Of a DNA stretch of 11,729 nucleotides, positions 1 through 8,304 are shown in pieces. This DNA comes from Stramonita haemastoma (Eukaryota; Mollusca; Gastropoda; Neogastropoda; Muricidae): the NCBI GenBank assembly GCA_030674155.1, contig JASPKP010008306.1:1-11729 (forward strand), read 5' to 3'. How positions within the stretch are numbered: position 1 is the stretch's first letter; each line of letters opens with the position of its first letter. The notes under the pieces are model-generated. The model was given only the letters and a program-made list of their open reading frames with translations. It was not told the origin of the DNA and did no database searches. Both the position numbers and the translations under genes were made by a program.

Positions 1-494
1 TTGTGAATGGCACAGCAGGGGGGCCATGGGGGGGTCAACTTTAAAATTGGGCCCAAGGCAATTTCATTTTGGGTTTTGTAAAAAAATTTGGTGGGGGGTG
101 GGGAAAAACAAAACCCCCAAGGGGGGGACAGAACTTTTCACGTTGTTTCTTCTTTTAAAAAACGGGACCTTGTGTGTCTCCACCCCCCCCCTTTGGGGGG
201 TCCCTAGAAATTTTTCCCACCGCCCCTTTCTTACAGAAAAACCAACACTGCCCACCGGGCGGTTTTTTAAGCAGGTTTGTTGGGGGGGTTGGGGGCCCAG
301 GGGGCAGCACAAAAACAGTTTGTTTTCTCTATGCCTTGGTTTTTTTTTACATATGAAGACTTTTTTCCTCAAAAAGGGTTCAAAAACTTTTTTCAAACCA
401 GAAATGGAAACCCCTTTTAAACCCCTTTGGCCCATACTGAAAGTTTTTTCGGGTATGAAATAGGAAATTTCTTTTCCCCAACTTTAATACCAGC
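1..494. other. Unclassified homopolymer-rich DNA, no gene seen
   Basis: This stretch alternates runs of G, A, T and C, for example C9 near 182-190 and G7 near 283-289. Open frames exist on both strands, but they are low-complexity (Phe, Lys, Gly, Pro from homopolymers), overlap each other and match no domain I recognise. I see no RNA gene or SINE-B motif here. The sequence may be locally corrupted, as argued for the SINE-B copies, so absence of a recognisable feature is weak evidence. Confidence 0.5.
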
Positions 495-596
495 AAGAAA
501 GAAAGAAAGAAAGAAAGAAAAAAAAGGAAAGAAAAAGAAAGAAGAGAGAGAGAAGAGAGGAAAAGAGGAGAAAAGAAAGGAGAAAAGGGGAGAGAG
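495..596. repeat. Compound (AAAG)n / (GA)n purine microsatellite
   Basis: About seven AAAG units give way to an irregular GA/GGAA purine tract. The + strand is purine-only over almost the whole interval. Translations of it (Lys/Glu/Arg on +, Ser/Phe/Leu on -) are artefacts of the repeat. Confidence 0.9.
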
Positions 597-894
597 TTTT
601 CACAACTATTGAAACACAAATGAAATTCAATTTTTTTTTAAAAAAAAAGAAAAAAACCAAACACTTTGCAAATTAAATAAAAAAAATTTTTTTTATCATA
701 ATGTCATATCAACCCTTTTGGAAAAGCCTTTTACCCTTCAAAAAAATAATAACACACATTTTAATTAAGATACACATATTTCAAAGACTTAAAACTTTGA
801 AATAAAAAATAAAAAATTAACAACTCAATAAAAAATTCAATTTGCAAAAAAAAAAATTTTTAAAAAAAAAAAAAATTGAATATAGCCTTCATCA
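597..894. other. AT-rich spacer
   Basis: The stretch is very AT-rich, with A and T runs up to about a dozen bases. No open frame of normal composition, repeat unit or RNA gene is visible. Confidence 0.6.
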
Positions 895-961
895 AGAAAG
901 AAGAGAGAGAAGATAGAGAGAAGGGGAAGAGAAAGAGAGAGAGAAAAGGGGAAGAGAGAGA
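895..961. repeat. (GA)n-rich purine tract
   Basis: Irregular GAGA/GGGGAA tract, purine-only on the + strand except for one T near 913. It is followed by an AACACAAAAC string that also follows the GA tract at 2221-2270, with a few extra bases between, so the two tracts may be parts of related repeats. Confidence 0.8.
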
Positions 962-1140
962 ACACAAAACACTGAACACTAAAAATTTTAAAATTGACTT
1001 TGGCTTTGGGCCACAATAAAAAACATTTTTTTGAACAGGGGAAGGTAAACATAAACCCCAAAAAACTTTTCCCCAACAATTCTACAATTCCAATTTTTGC
1101 AAGTAAAAAAAGGGTAAACCCTAAAATGCCCCCCAAGTTA
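962..1140. other. AT-rich homopolymer-stepped spacer
   Basis: No gene or repeat recognised. Open frames here are short and of low-complexity composition. Confidence 0.5.
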
Positions 1141-1500
1141 ACATCAACCCCCCCCCATCCATTATCATGTACAAATTCACGGCCAAATCAGCATCTTCAT
1201 TATCAAATGTTCCTCCCTCCCCAAAATTTATAAAACATCACCATCAAAACCTTTCCCCTCCTCTACGCCCATCATCATCAAAATTATTCCTTCACCCTCT
1301 GCACAATCATCATCTTCAACCTTTTTAATTTAAATCATGGGTCACATCATACTTCATGTCTACATAATATTCACAAACCCCCTCGTCTTTTTTCCATCAC
1401 ATTTTTCCAAATCGTCATCCTTTAACTTCCCTCAAATTTCACCGTTCCCCAACAATCACTTTCAACACCCTACCCCCCTGGGTTTAACCTAAAACCCACC
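1141..1500. repeat. G-poor, CAT-rich degenerate repeat block
   Basis: Only 17 of 360 bases are G on the + strand, while C is very common, so the strand asymmetry is strong. CATCATCATC-like strings recur (near 1270-1280 and 1306-1314), and ATCAC/TTCAAC variants are scattered through the block. It looks like an old, eroded trinucleotide (ATC)n satellite rather than a gene. No open frame with normal composition crosses it. Confidence 0.45.
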
Positions 1501-2220
1501 TATAAAAAACCACGTTTTCTTCATAACCCTTGCAAAAGGGAACAAAAAAAAATTTTAAAAAATAAAACCAAAAAAACAATACCATAACAAAGAAAAAAGT
1601 ATCAAAAAATTCAAGAAAAAACAAAATTTTAAGATGATATATAAATAAAAACCAATTTAAAATTCAACATTTTTAAATTGGGTTTAAGGCCAAAAAAAAA
1701 TATCAAAAAAACGTCCCCCAACAATCAAATGGAATAATGAAAAAAGAATTTAAAAAACAAACTTGAGAAAAGAACACCGCATCAAAATTAAATTTAAATT
1801 TAGTATGGAAACCAAATTTAAAAGGGATTCAAAAATGAAGTCAATGCGCTTTTTGGCCCTCCTTTGGGGCTTTTCGCAGCTTTTTCCCTCAAAAGGGGTG
1901 AAAGTAAACAAAACTGTTGATAAAGATATTTTAAACATTGAAACCCTATTTTGATACCAATTAAAAAAAAAATAAAAAGGGGTAGCCCTGAAATAAAAAA
2001 GACAAGGAAGACAAAAAACAAAACCAAAATTAAATAAAAAAATCTTTAGAAAATACAAAATAAAAGACGGGAAAAAAGTCAATCTACAAGGAAAAAATAA
2101 CACAAAACGCTAAAGAGGATAAATGAAAAATTTATTGAAATAAAATATTTTGAAACAATGCATAAATTATTTAAAAGATAAAAAAAGGGATATTAACAAA
2201 TAGAAAGGAGGGGGGAAAAG
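1501..2220. other. AT-rich spacer, nothing recognised
   Basis: The stretch is strongly A-rich on the + strand with many A runs. A 117-codon open frame on the - strand (2103-1750) is dominated by Phe and Leu, as expected from the complement of poly-A-rich DNA, and has no recognisable domain. No RNA gene or transposon motif was seen. Confidence 0.55.
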
Positions 2221-2236
2221 AAGAGAGAGAGAGAAA

Positions 2237-2270
<34 letters not shown>
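2221..2270. repeat. (GA)n microsatellite
   Basis: Nearly uninterrupted GA dinucleotides, with short GGAA/AAAA interruptions at both ends. It gives spurious Ser/Leu frames on the complement. Confidence 0.92.
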
Positions 2271-2275
<5 letters not shown>

Positions 2276-2600
2276 GAAAAAACACAAAACTCCCCCCCGC
2301 CATAAAATTCGTTTTTTTTCCTTTTACAAAAAGTATATTTTTCAGCGAAAATGCCTCAAAATTTTGACCAAAACAATATTTTTTGAAATCAAACCCTGGG
2401 AGTATTTCCTCTAAAACCCATCGCTGCTCCACGGGAACTTTTCGAAAGCAATACCCTTTTTTAAAATTACCGTCGTTTGGGTTTTTCTTTAAAAAATTGT
2501 TGTTTATAAACACAGTTGTTTCTTACAGTTAAAAAATAAAAAAGATACGGGAAAGAGTCCGTGGGTGAACGCATGTACGGGTCCTTAAAAACAAAACAAA
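2271..2600. other. Unclassified spacer
   Basis: Mixed AT-rich sequence with fewer long homopolymers than its surroundings (for example 2400-2450). The open frame on the complement (2513-2193) runs into the GA repeat and matches nothing I know. No feature is supported. Confidence 0.45.
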
Positions 2601-2750
2601 ACACACACACAGACACACACACAGAACACAACCCACACAAAAAACCCCAAAAGACCACACAAAACACACACAAACAGACCACACACCCCCAACAACAAAA
2701 AACCCCACCACCACACACACACAACCACAACAGCCATCACACACGCCGCC
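2601..2750. repeat. Degenerate (CA)n microsatellite
   Basis: CACACA blocks are interspersed with AAAACCCC and GACCACAC interruptions, and the + strand is almost entirely A and C. Cys/Val/Gly-rich frames on the complement arise from the (TG)n strand and are not genes. Confidence 0.9.
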
Positions 2751-2770
2751 CAAAAAACACCCCACGGAGG

Positions 2771-2866
2771 GGGGACGGAATCCCCTAAGGTCAAAAACAT
2801 TGCGCGGGGCCCCAATTTGACCCCCCCGGGTTTTCGTTTTCCGGGGGGGGGAAATTTTTTTTCACC
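2771..2866 (+). repeat. SINE-B copy 1, 5' head only (tRNA-derived SINE fragment)
   Basis: An A-box-like segment lies around 2781-2792 (TCCCCTAAGGTC). A CAATTTGACCC string and a degraded B-box (CGGGTTTTCGTTTTCC) follow, then GGGGAAATTTTT. These line up in order with the head of copy 2 (2941 onward). The copy ends where a CA microsatellite begins at 2867, so only the tRNA-like head is left. Several positions differ from the other copies by repetition of the adjacent base. Confidence 0.55.
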
Positions 2867-2935
2867 CACACACACCCAACCCCACACAAAAAACACACAC
2901 ACACAAACACACACACCACACACCCCACAAAACCA
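2867..2935. repeat. (CA)n microsatellite between two SINE-B copies
   Basis: CACA-rich tract, almost only A and C, directly joining SINE-B copy 1 to copy 2. Confidence 0.88.
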
Positions 2936-2940
2936 CGGGG

Positions 2941-3316
2941 GAACGGAAGCCTAGGGGTTTTCAGAACTTTGGGCGCGGCAATTTTGACGACCCGGGTTTG
3001 TTTTTCCGGTCGAGGAATTTTTCTCCCAAATTTAACATCAGTGCTGACCCCCACTCCCCCCCCAAAAGCCTTTCCCAGATGAGATTTTAAAAAAAAAAAA
3101 ACCGGGGCCCCCGCCGTTTTTAAAAACGCACGCGGGAACATTTTTTGGGGCACAAAAAACCTTTTAAAAGGGTTCCAGTCCGTTTTTTCGTAATAGTAAG
3201 CTATCGTGTCCCGGGGGCACAATAAAAATTTAAAAAAATTTCTTTAACCCACGGGACGGGAAAAAAAAAACACAAGAGGGGCTTTTTTTCCAAAAATCCT
3301 CAATATAAAAGAATAA
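2941..3316 (+). repeat. SINE-B copy 2, near full length
   Basis: This is the most complete + strand copy, about 375 bp. An A-box-like AGCCTAGGGG lies at 2948-2957. GCGGCAATTTTGACGACC follows from 2975, then a B-box-like GGGTTTGTTTTTCC at 2994-3007 (compare the tRNA B box GGTTCGANNCC). The core TTAACATCAGTGCTGACCCC lies at 3032-3051, followed by C-rich DNA, CGCACGCGGGAAC (3127-3139), GTAAGCTATCGTGTCCCGGG (3195-3214), and an ATCCTCAAT / AATAAAT 3' end (3296-3316). The same order of motifs recurs in five other places on both strands. That, with the A and B boxes, supports a polymerase III type tRNA-derived SINE. I cannot assign it to a named family. Confidence 0.65.
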
Positions 3317-3320
3317 ATCA

Positions 3321-3474
3321 AAACACACACACAACACACAAAAAATCCTCTTTAAAAAAAAAAAAAAAAAACTATATTAAAAAAAACTATATAAAAAATA
3401 ATTAATATATATAAAAATTAATATATATATATATTAATATATATAAAAAATTAAAAATTATTATATATTTGTTT
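3321..3474. repeat. (CA)n then poly-A and (AT)n simple repeats
   Basis: A short CACAACACAC tract leads into poly-A (3353-3371) and AT-rich repeats. A perfect 22-bp AT palindrome lies at 3417-3438 (ATTA, seven AT units, TAAT). These probably grew from the A-rich tail of SINE-B copy 2. Confidence 0.85.
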
Positions 3475-3835
3475 CCTCGCAATTTGACGACCCTTTTTTC
3501 GATTCCCCGGTCAGGGGGAATTTTCCCCCTCTGGAGTTAACGTCAGTATTAACCCCCCTTTCCCTCCCACAAAGGGTTTTCGGATAGACTAAAACCCCGG
3601 GGGCCCCGTGGCATCGCACGCAAAAACACCCTTGCGTACACGTTAAATCCTTTTACCCCCCCTTTTAGTAAAGTAGGCCATCGTTTTCCGGGTGGGAAGA
3701 GTTTTTTTTACAAAACTTTATAAAACACGGGGACTGGGTGTAAAAAGGCATAAATTTGGCTTACCCAAAATCATCCTCGTTTGTAAAAAATAAATAAAAA
3801 ACCCATAAATAAATAAATAATAATAAAAAACACAC
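3475..3835 (+). repeat. SINE-B copy 3, 5' end eroded, 3' tail intact
   Basis: The copy starts within the tRNA-like head, with CGCAATTTGACGACCC at 3478-3493. A B-box remnant TTCGATTCCCCGG follows (3498-3510), then the core AACGTCAGTATTAACCCCC (3539-3557) and a GTAGGCCATCG segment (3673-3683). The 3' end is the best of all copies: ATCCTCGTTTGTAAAAAATA (3773-3792) followed by AAATAAATAAATAA repeats. The A-box region is missing, replaced by AT repeat. Confidence 0.62.
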
Positions 3836-4201
3836 CAGCCTCCCTTTAACACCCAAAGGGGAAAAACCCACCCGTGTTTTTTAAAAAATTTCGGGAAAAT
3901 TTTGATTTCCCCTTTAATTCGCGATGATGGGTCCCCAAATCAAATCAAATTCTTTTTTTTTCCGGGTTTAAAGAAAAACCCTAAAGTACTTTTTTTTTTA
4001 AAAAACCCAGTCCCCCCCCCCTTTTTAGGGCGCCCAAAACATCTTTTTTCAACAACCCAATGTAAGAGGCTTTCCCCAAAACTTTTTGTTAAAAAGAAAA
4101 AAAGTGCAAAAATTTATTTTGAAAACCTAGACTTTGCTTTAGCTGATAAAATGTTTTCCTGTGACGAAAAGGGATAAAATGCAAGGAACGGGAGATAAAA
4201 G
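3836..4201. other. Unclassified homopolymer-rich DNA
   Basis: No domain, repeat unit or RNA gene recognised. A 91-codon open frame at 3902-4177 (+) is Lys/Phe/Pro-rich, crosses several homopolymers and resembles no family. An AAATCAAATCAAATT string at 3935-3949 resembles the tail of the SINE-B copy at 8305-8620, but no element body is attached to it. Confidence 0.45.
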
Positions 4202-4525
4202 TCCCCCTTTTTCACACACACAAAACACAACCCACACACACACCACTCACACACACACACACACAAAAACACAACACCCAAAATCCCAACATAAATCCCC
4301 TTCACCATTCACTCACTCCCCTCACTTCACCCACCACACACACCCCCAAACACACCAAAAACCACACACACACACCCCAACCCCACACACACACCCACAC
4401 AAAAACACACAACACCACTTTTCTCCTCCTCTCCAAAAATAAAAACACACAAAAAAAAACACTCCCCACACACACACCCCACCCACACACACACAAAACA
4501 CACCCCCACACACACACACACAAAT
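4202..4525. repeat. Degenerate (CA)n block, completely free of G for 324 nt
   Basis: The interval contains no G between the Gs at 4201 and 4526. It is mostly CA dinucleotides, with CCCAA, AAAA and occasional CTCACTTCACC or TTTTCTCCTCCTCT interruptions. The overlapping frames on the complement are pure Cys/Val/Gly/Trp strings that follow from a (TG)n strand. Confidence 0.93.
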
Positions 4526-4535
4526 GATATTAAAC

Positions 4536-4824
4536 GTCTGGTTGACCCTGAAGTTTAGCATCAGTTTTTTATCAAAAAATTGACCCTGTCAGTGTTGATC
4601 TGATATGGGAGCATTTCTGTGTTTGACCCAAAATTGAGCTGTTTTGTGTTGATCTGAATTTTAAGCGGCCCGTGTTTGATTTTATTTTCCACGTCTGTGT
4701 TATCTGATTATTAAAGCTGTCTTTTTGATCTGTTTTTTGGCTGTCTTTGATCTAAAATTTAGCTTTTTGTGTTTGGCCTGAAATTTACCCTTCCCCCCCT
4801 GTGCTACCTAAAATTCAGACTTCT
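4536..4824. repeat. ~25-bp AT-rich minisatellite, about 9-11 diverged units
   Basis: A GTGTT(T)GATCTGAAATTTAGCTGTCT-like pattern recurs with starts near 4592, 4619, 4646, 4672, 4697, 4722, 4745, 4769 and 4801, giving spacings of 27, 27, 26, 25, 25, 23, 24 and 32. More diverged units lie upstream from 4536 (GTCTGGTTGACCCTGAAGTT). Units share TGATCTGA or TGACCTGA, then AATTTAGC, then TGTCT/TTTTT. There is no dyad structure and no coding potential. Confidence 0.8.
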
Positions 4825-5046
4825 GTCGTAGTTTATTTTTCCCACAAGATTTTGATAAAAACTTGTTTAGCTGCCGGGGTTTTTTTTTTTAACATTTTTT
4901 AAATGTGTCTTGCCCGATTTTCCTTTTTTCCCCGGTGCATCTCGAGATTTGGAACCCACCCCAAACCAAGCTATCCCTGGATGGACCCAAACTTTTGCCT
5001 TCGGGACGAGTTTTGATCAGGGACCCTGCGCATTAAATGGAAAATG
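4825..5046. other. Spacer, nothing recognised
   Basis: Mixed sequence with T runs. It is the start of a 177-codon + frame (4910-5443) whose later part is a pyrimidine tract and TG/GA repeat. No domain was seen. Confidence 0.4.
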
Positions 5047-5389
5047 TTTCCCCCCCTCCCAAAACCACTGCCCCCGTCCCGTCCGTCCTTCCACCCTGTT
5101 CCGTTGGGTCTCTCCTTTTCCCGTTCGTTCTTCCGTCCCCCCGTCGTTTGCCCTTTGTTTTTTCTCTACTTTCTGTATGGTGTCCGTCTTCCCCTCCCTT
5201 CCCCTTCTTCTTTTTCCCCTTCGCGTGTTTTTGTGTGTGCGTTTGTGCATGCGGGGCGTTCGTGCGTTCTTACTTTTCGTGCGTGTGTTGTTTTGTTGTT
5301 GTGTGGGGTGTGTGTGGAGGAGAGAGAGAAAAGGGGAGAGAGGGGAAGAGAAAAGGGGAGAGAAAAGAAAAGGAGAGAGTGGGGTGTGT
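5047..5389. repeat. Pyrimidine tract, then TG-rich tract, then GA-rich purine tract
   Basis: 5047-5225 is dominated by C and T (CCGTCC, CCTTCC, TTCTTC motifs). 5226-5318 is TG/GTTTTG-rich. 5319-5389 is purine-rich (GAGAGAGAAAAGGGGAGAG). The purine part directly abuts the A-rich 3' tail of the - strand SINE-B copy 4, in the same relation as the GA tracts beside copies 5 and 6. Open frames here (up to 177 codons) are low-complexity Pro/Ser/Phe/Val/Cys/Arg and are not supported as genes. Confidence 0.75.
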
Positions 5390-5399
5390 TTTTGTGTTT

Positions 5400-5735
5400 T
5401 TTTTTTTAAGAGGATAGGGGGAAAACATTCATATGTTTTTTAACATCTATTTCCCCAAAGTACACATTTTTTGTAAATTTTGCCCACCTTTTTCCCCACC
5501 ACACACAATGGCCTACTCTCCAAAATTTAAAGGGGGAACGGGTTTTTAAAAACGTGGCACAAGATATGGTGGTTCGCAAAGGGGAACATTTTTTTTTAAA
5601 GTCTGGGCGTTTGGAATTTTTGGGGGGAGTGGAGTCAGCACTGATTTTTAATTTCAGGGGAAAAATTTCCTGGGGTGAACGAAAATTAAATTCCCGGGTC
5701 AGCAGATCACAATTCATCACAAAAACTCCCCGGAA
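5400..5735 (-). repeat. SINE-B copy 4, minus strand
   Basis: Read on the complement, the copy shows GCTGACCCGGG (5705-5695), an AGGAAATTTTTCCCC segment, and the core AAAATCAGTGCTGACTCC (5648-5631). The C-rich stretch, CGTTTTTAAAAACCCGTTCC (5554-5535) and AGTAGGCCATTGTGT (5519-5505) follow. It ends in CCCTATCCTCTT and an A-rich tail (5420-5401). Motif order and spacing match copy 2. The A-box region is diverged, so the 5' limit near 5735 is approximate. Confidence 0.6.
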
Positions 5736-5741
5736 AAACCC

Positions 5742-5807
5742 CGTGTTGGGGTTGTTTGTGGTGTTGTTTGTGGTGTGTTTTGGGGGGTGTGTGTGTGGTG
5801 TGTTGTT
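5742..5807. repeat. (TG)n / GTTGTTTG repeat
   Basis: GTTGTTTGTGGTGTTG-type imperfect repeat, running into TGTGTGTGTGG. No coding content. Confidence 0.8.
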
Positions 5808-6171
5808 AAGAGAGAGAAACCGAAACTCAAAAAATTTAATAGGGTAATTGGGAATAAGGCATTTGGCTTCTTTACAGAAAGGCCCTTATGGGGGAAAAAT
5901 GAAACATATATAATGAATAAATTAAATTTAAAAAACCCAAAAAAAATGTAAGCAAGCAAGAAATCAATCAAGTCAAAATTGTAAACCCAAATTAAACTGA
6001 TATTCGGGAAATAAATTAAAAAAAGGGAAACGAAAATTTTAACGAGTCAAATGCCCTAAAAAAAAAACCAATAAAAACACGAAAAACAAACCCCCTCCCA
6101 AAAAAAATTTCCCATCCCCAAAAGTCAAGACGTAACCCCCTTCCACCCAAAAACCCAAAACCAGCACAACA
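5808..6171. other. AT-rich spacer
   Basis: Nothing recognised. A possible AGCAAGCAAG / AATCAATCAA short repeat lies at 5951-5969, resembling the microsatellites seen in SINE-B tails, but no SINE body could be aligned beside it with confidence. Confidence 0.4.
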
Positions 6172-6245
6172 AAAGCAAAACACCCACCCAAAAAAACACC
6201 CACACAAAACGCAAACACACACACACCCCACACCCCCACCCCCCA
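6172..6245. repeat. Degenerate (CA)n repeat
   Basis: AAAACACCCACCC grades into ACACACACACCCCACACCCCC. The + strand is almost only A and C. The Cys/Val/Gly frame on the complement is a by-product. Confidence 0.8.
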
Positions 6246-6444
6246 AACGTACGAAAGGGCACGCCCGCACACCATTCAAAAGGGACTCACTAATGTAAAA
6301 AAAAAAAAAAACCAGTTCAAAGGAACCCAAATTAATTTTTGAAAAAAAGGAAATTTTGCACAGAAAAAAAACCCCCCCGATTTGGGCCACATGCACGCAA
6401 AGCACGGGCCCCGTTCAAAATCAGCCCCTTTCAATTTTACTTTG
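6246..6444. other. Unclassified spacer upstream of RNase H fossil
   Basis: Mixed sequence with A runs. It is open in the + frame from 6382, but nothing resembles the earlier part of an RNase H or RT domain clearly enough to call. Confidence 0.35.
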
Positions 6445-6622
6445 AACTGCTTCAGTAAAAAACCCCATTGTAATATTGTGAAAAGAAATTCATCAAGAAC
6501 AATTGAGTTTCCCCGTTTTGGTTTTCCTCTCCCCTTGGCTTTTTTTTGCAAAGAATGGGCAGATCGCGCTGCTAAAAGGGGTGCAAAACAAGAGAAAGGA
6601 TCAACAATTTTAATTTTAACCA
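6445..6622 (+). pseudogene. Decayed RNase H domain fragment of a non-LTR retrotransposon
   Basis: The + frame open from 6382 to 6678 contains KEWADRAAKRGAKQ at 6550-6591. This fits the end of RNase H domains in retrotransposons, where G-N-E-x-A-D-x-x-A-K-x-G-A is typical and the Asp is the last catalytic carboxylate. The ten codons ending at this Glu (6526-6555) read PLPLAFFCKE. Codon for codon these occupy the place of the family P-S-H-x-G-x-x-G-N-E motif: P and E are kept, and several other codons differ by one base or by a base copied from a neighbour. TIEF upstream may be the preceding beta strand. The usual His, Gly and Asn of the motif are missing, so the copy is not functional. Homology by eye only; an unrelated chance match is possible. 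Confidence 0.42.
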
Positions 6623-7228
6623 CTCTCAAATTTCCCGAGAAAATTACAATCCTTGGGGAAAAAAACCCCAAAAAATGAAAAAAAAATTTTTAAATTTTAA
6701 AGGTTTTGATTTGCATTTCTAAAAAATCATATTGGGAAAGGCTTAAAACTTAAAAAAAAATTTTTTTCGAATTTTCCCCTTTATAGAAAAACGTTTTCGT
6801 CTTTTCTCATGTCCCCCCCTACGGTTCCCTTTTGGGGGATGGGAAATGATAGTTTAGTGATTTATTTTGGCGAAGCTCAACAAAATAATCTCCCCAACTT
6901 TTTAAGACTAAAGTAAATGCCTATAAAACAAAATTTTTTGGGCAGGCGTTTTCGTGCTGTTGTGGGGAAAACATTTTAAATTTTTTATTTGATTTTTTAA
7001 AAGTAAATTTTTAAAAAAAAAAAATTTTCCCAATAAATTTCCCCCTTTTTCATTAAAAAATATTTTCAGGGGAAATTTTTTTTTAATGTTTAGAAAATTT
7101 TTTGAATGTTTGCTTCAAAGTCTAGTTTAAAAATTTAGTTTTTTTTTTGGACTTTTAAAACTTTTTCCCTTTTTTAAATAACAAATTTTAACCAAAGAAA
7201 AAATTGCCCCGTTAAAAAAAAACATAAA
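6623..7228. other. AT-rich homopolymer-stepped spacer
   Basis: Runs of A and T dominate, with many TTTTAAAA steps. No open frame of normal composition, RNA gene or repeat unit was recognised. Confidence 0.55.
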
Positions 7229-7512
7229 AAACACACACACGGGAAACACCACACACATTAAAACACCACAAAAACACCCACACCCACCACCACCCCACAC
7301 CACACACACCCCCACCCCCAAGAAAAACACACAAAAAAGAAGGGCCCCCCACAAAACCCCACACCCCAACACACACACACACCACCACACACCCCAAAAA
7401 CAAAAAAACACCCAACCACAACCGCATGCACACAAAACCCAAGCGCACCCCCAAAAAAAAAAAACAACCCCAAAGGGAAAAAAACCTCCACACACACAAC
7501 CAACCCCACAAA
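7229..7512. repeat. Degenerate (CA)n / CCACC block
   Basis: Long A/C-only stretches, G-free from 7244 to 7321. CACACACA, CCACCACCACC and ACCCC variants are interrupted by AAAAAA and GGGCCC runs. The 148-codon complement frame covering it is Cys/Val/Gly/Phe/Trp only and is rejected as a gene. Confidence 0.88.
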
Positions 7513-7848
7513 AACCAAAACAATGCACCAAGCGTGCCTTTTCAAAGCAAACACACAAAAAAATTGTAAACATTTTTTTTACTCAAATTACTTTTTTTCT
7601 ATTTGTCCTTTTTTATTGGGCAACATTACTGATAAAATTTGGGCTTTTTTTTTAAAAAAAAAAAAAAAAAAAATATATATATATAAATTACCCCCTTTTT
7701 TAACCCCCAAATCACCGATCCACCCCCCCCCAAACACCCCCCACCATCCCCCCCCCCCGAAATTTTTTTTCCCAAAAACACTTTTTAGTGGAAAGACTTT
7801 TAAAAAGGGAAAAACAAAAAAAACGGCCAAAAAAACCCCCCCTTAAAA
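7513..7848. other. AT-rich spacer with poly-A/(TA)n and C-rich segments
   Basis: It contains a 20-A run followed by TATATATATATA (7654-7685), then C-run-rich DNA (7690-7845). Nothing coding was recognised. Confidence 0.55.
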
Positions 7849-7886
7849 CCCCCCCCCGCCCCCCCCCCCCCCCTCCCCCCCCCCCC
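7849..7886. repeat. Near-pure poly-C tract
   Basis: Nine C, G, fifteen C, T, twelve C: 36 of 38 bases are C. The complement could form G-quadruplexes and the C strand an i-motif. It may equally be a sequencing artefact, since mononucleotide C tracts of this length are rare and C runs occur throughout the neighbourhood. Confidence 0.9.
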
Positions 7887-8286
7887 AACACACAGTTCTA
7901 AGTGGGGGCTTACTAAATTTCAAACCCCCATTGAATTGGAAAAAAACTTTATGTGTGGGAAACACTTTTTTGAAAGATGATATACTATTGTTTTTTAAAT
8001 TTGAGATAGGGATGTCCCTTTTCCCTAAACTGGGACCAGAAATTTTACAAAAGAAGACATAAAAGGGGCAGTTTTTTTTGGGCGAGGAGTAACAACCACC
8101 AAATTTTAATTTTTGAAAATGTTTTCATTCCCGGAAATTTCTACAAAGAAATCGTGGGGCTTGATTTAAAAAAGATTTTATATACAAAAATTAAAAGGGG
8201 GCCTTTAACAAAGGCCCACAAATTTTTGACTTAAAAGGGAAAAAAAATTCCCAAACCCCTTTTTAGTCATAAACTTCTAAAAAAGG
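7887..8286. other. Unclassified AT-rich spacer
   Basis: No gene, RNA or repeat unit recognised. Homopolymer steps are common. Confidence 0.45.
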
Positions 8287-8304
8287 GAAAAGAGAGAGAC
8301 AGAA

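Noticed and set aside
380..619. Ser/Leu/Phe-rich minus frame resembling a membrane protein
   Set aside because: It is the complement of the AAAG/GA microsatellite.
3417..3438. 22-bp AT palindrome as a replication origin or regulatory operator
   Set aside because: It is part of an (AT)n run beside a SINE tail, and such palindromes arise readily in AT repeats.
3900..3960. Possible seventh SINE-B tail (AAATCAAATCAAATT at 3935-3949)
   Set aside because: Only the short tail-like repeat matches. No core, B-box or ATCCTCG segment could be placed beside it.
4302..4561. Cysteine/valine-rich open frames on the minus strand over the CA block (also at 2467-2923 and 7127-7573), which at first look like cysteine-rich secreted proteins
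   Set aside because: They are direct translations of (TG)n DNA, occur in two or three frames at once, lack a signal peptide with a spaced cysteine framework, and follow the repeat boundaries.
4536..4824. CRISPR array
   Set aside because: Repeat units are diverged, directly adjacent with no unique spacers, and the context is eukaryotic.
4910..5443. 177-codon + strand open frame
   Set aside because: Made of a pyrimidine tract, TG repeat and GA repeat. Neighbouring frames are also open, and no domain is seen.
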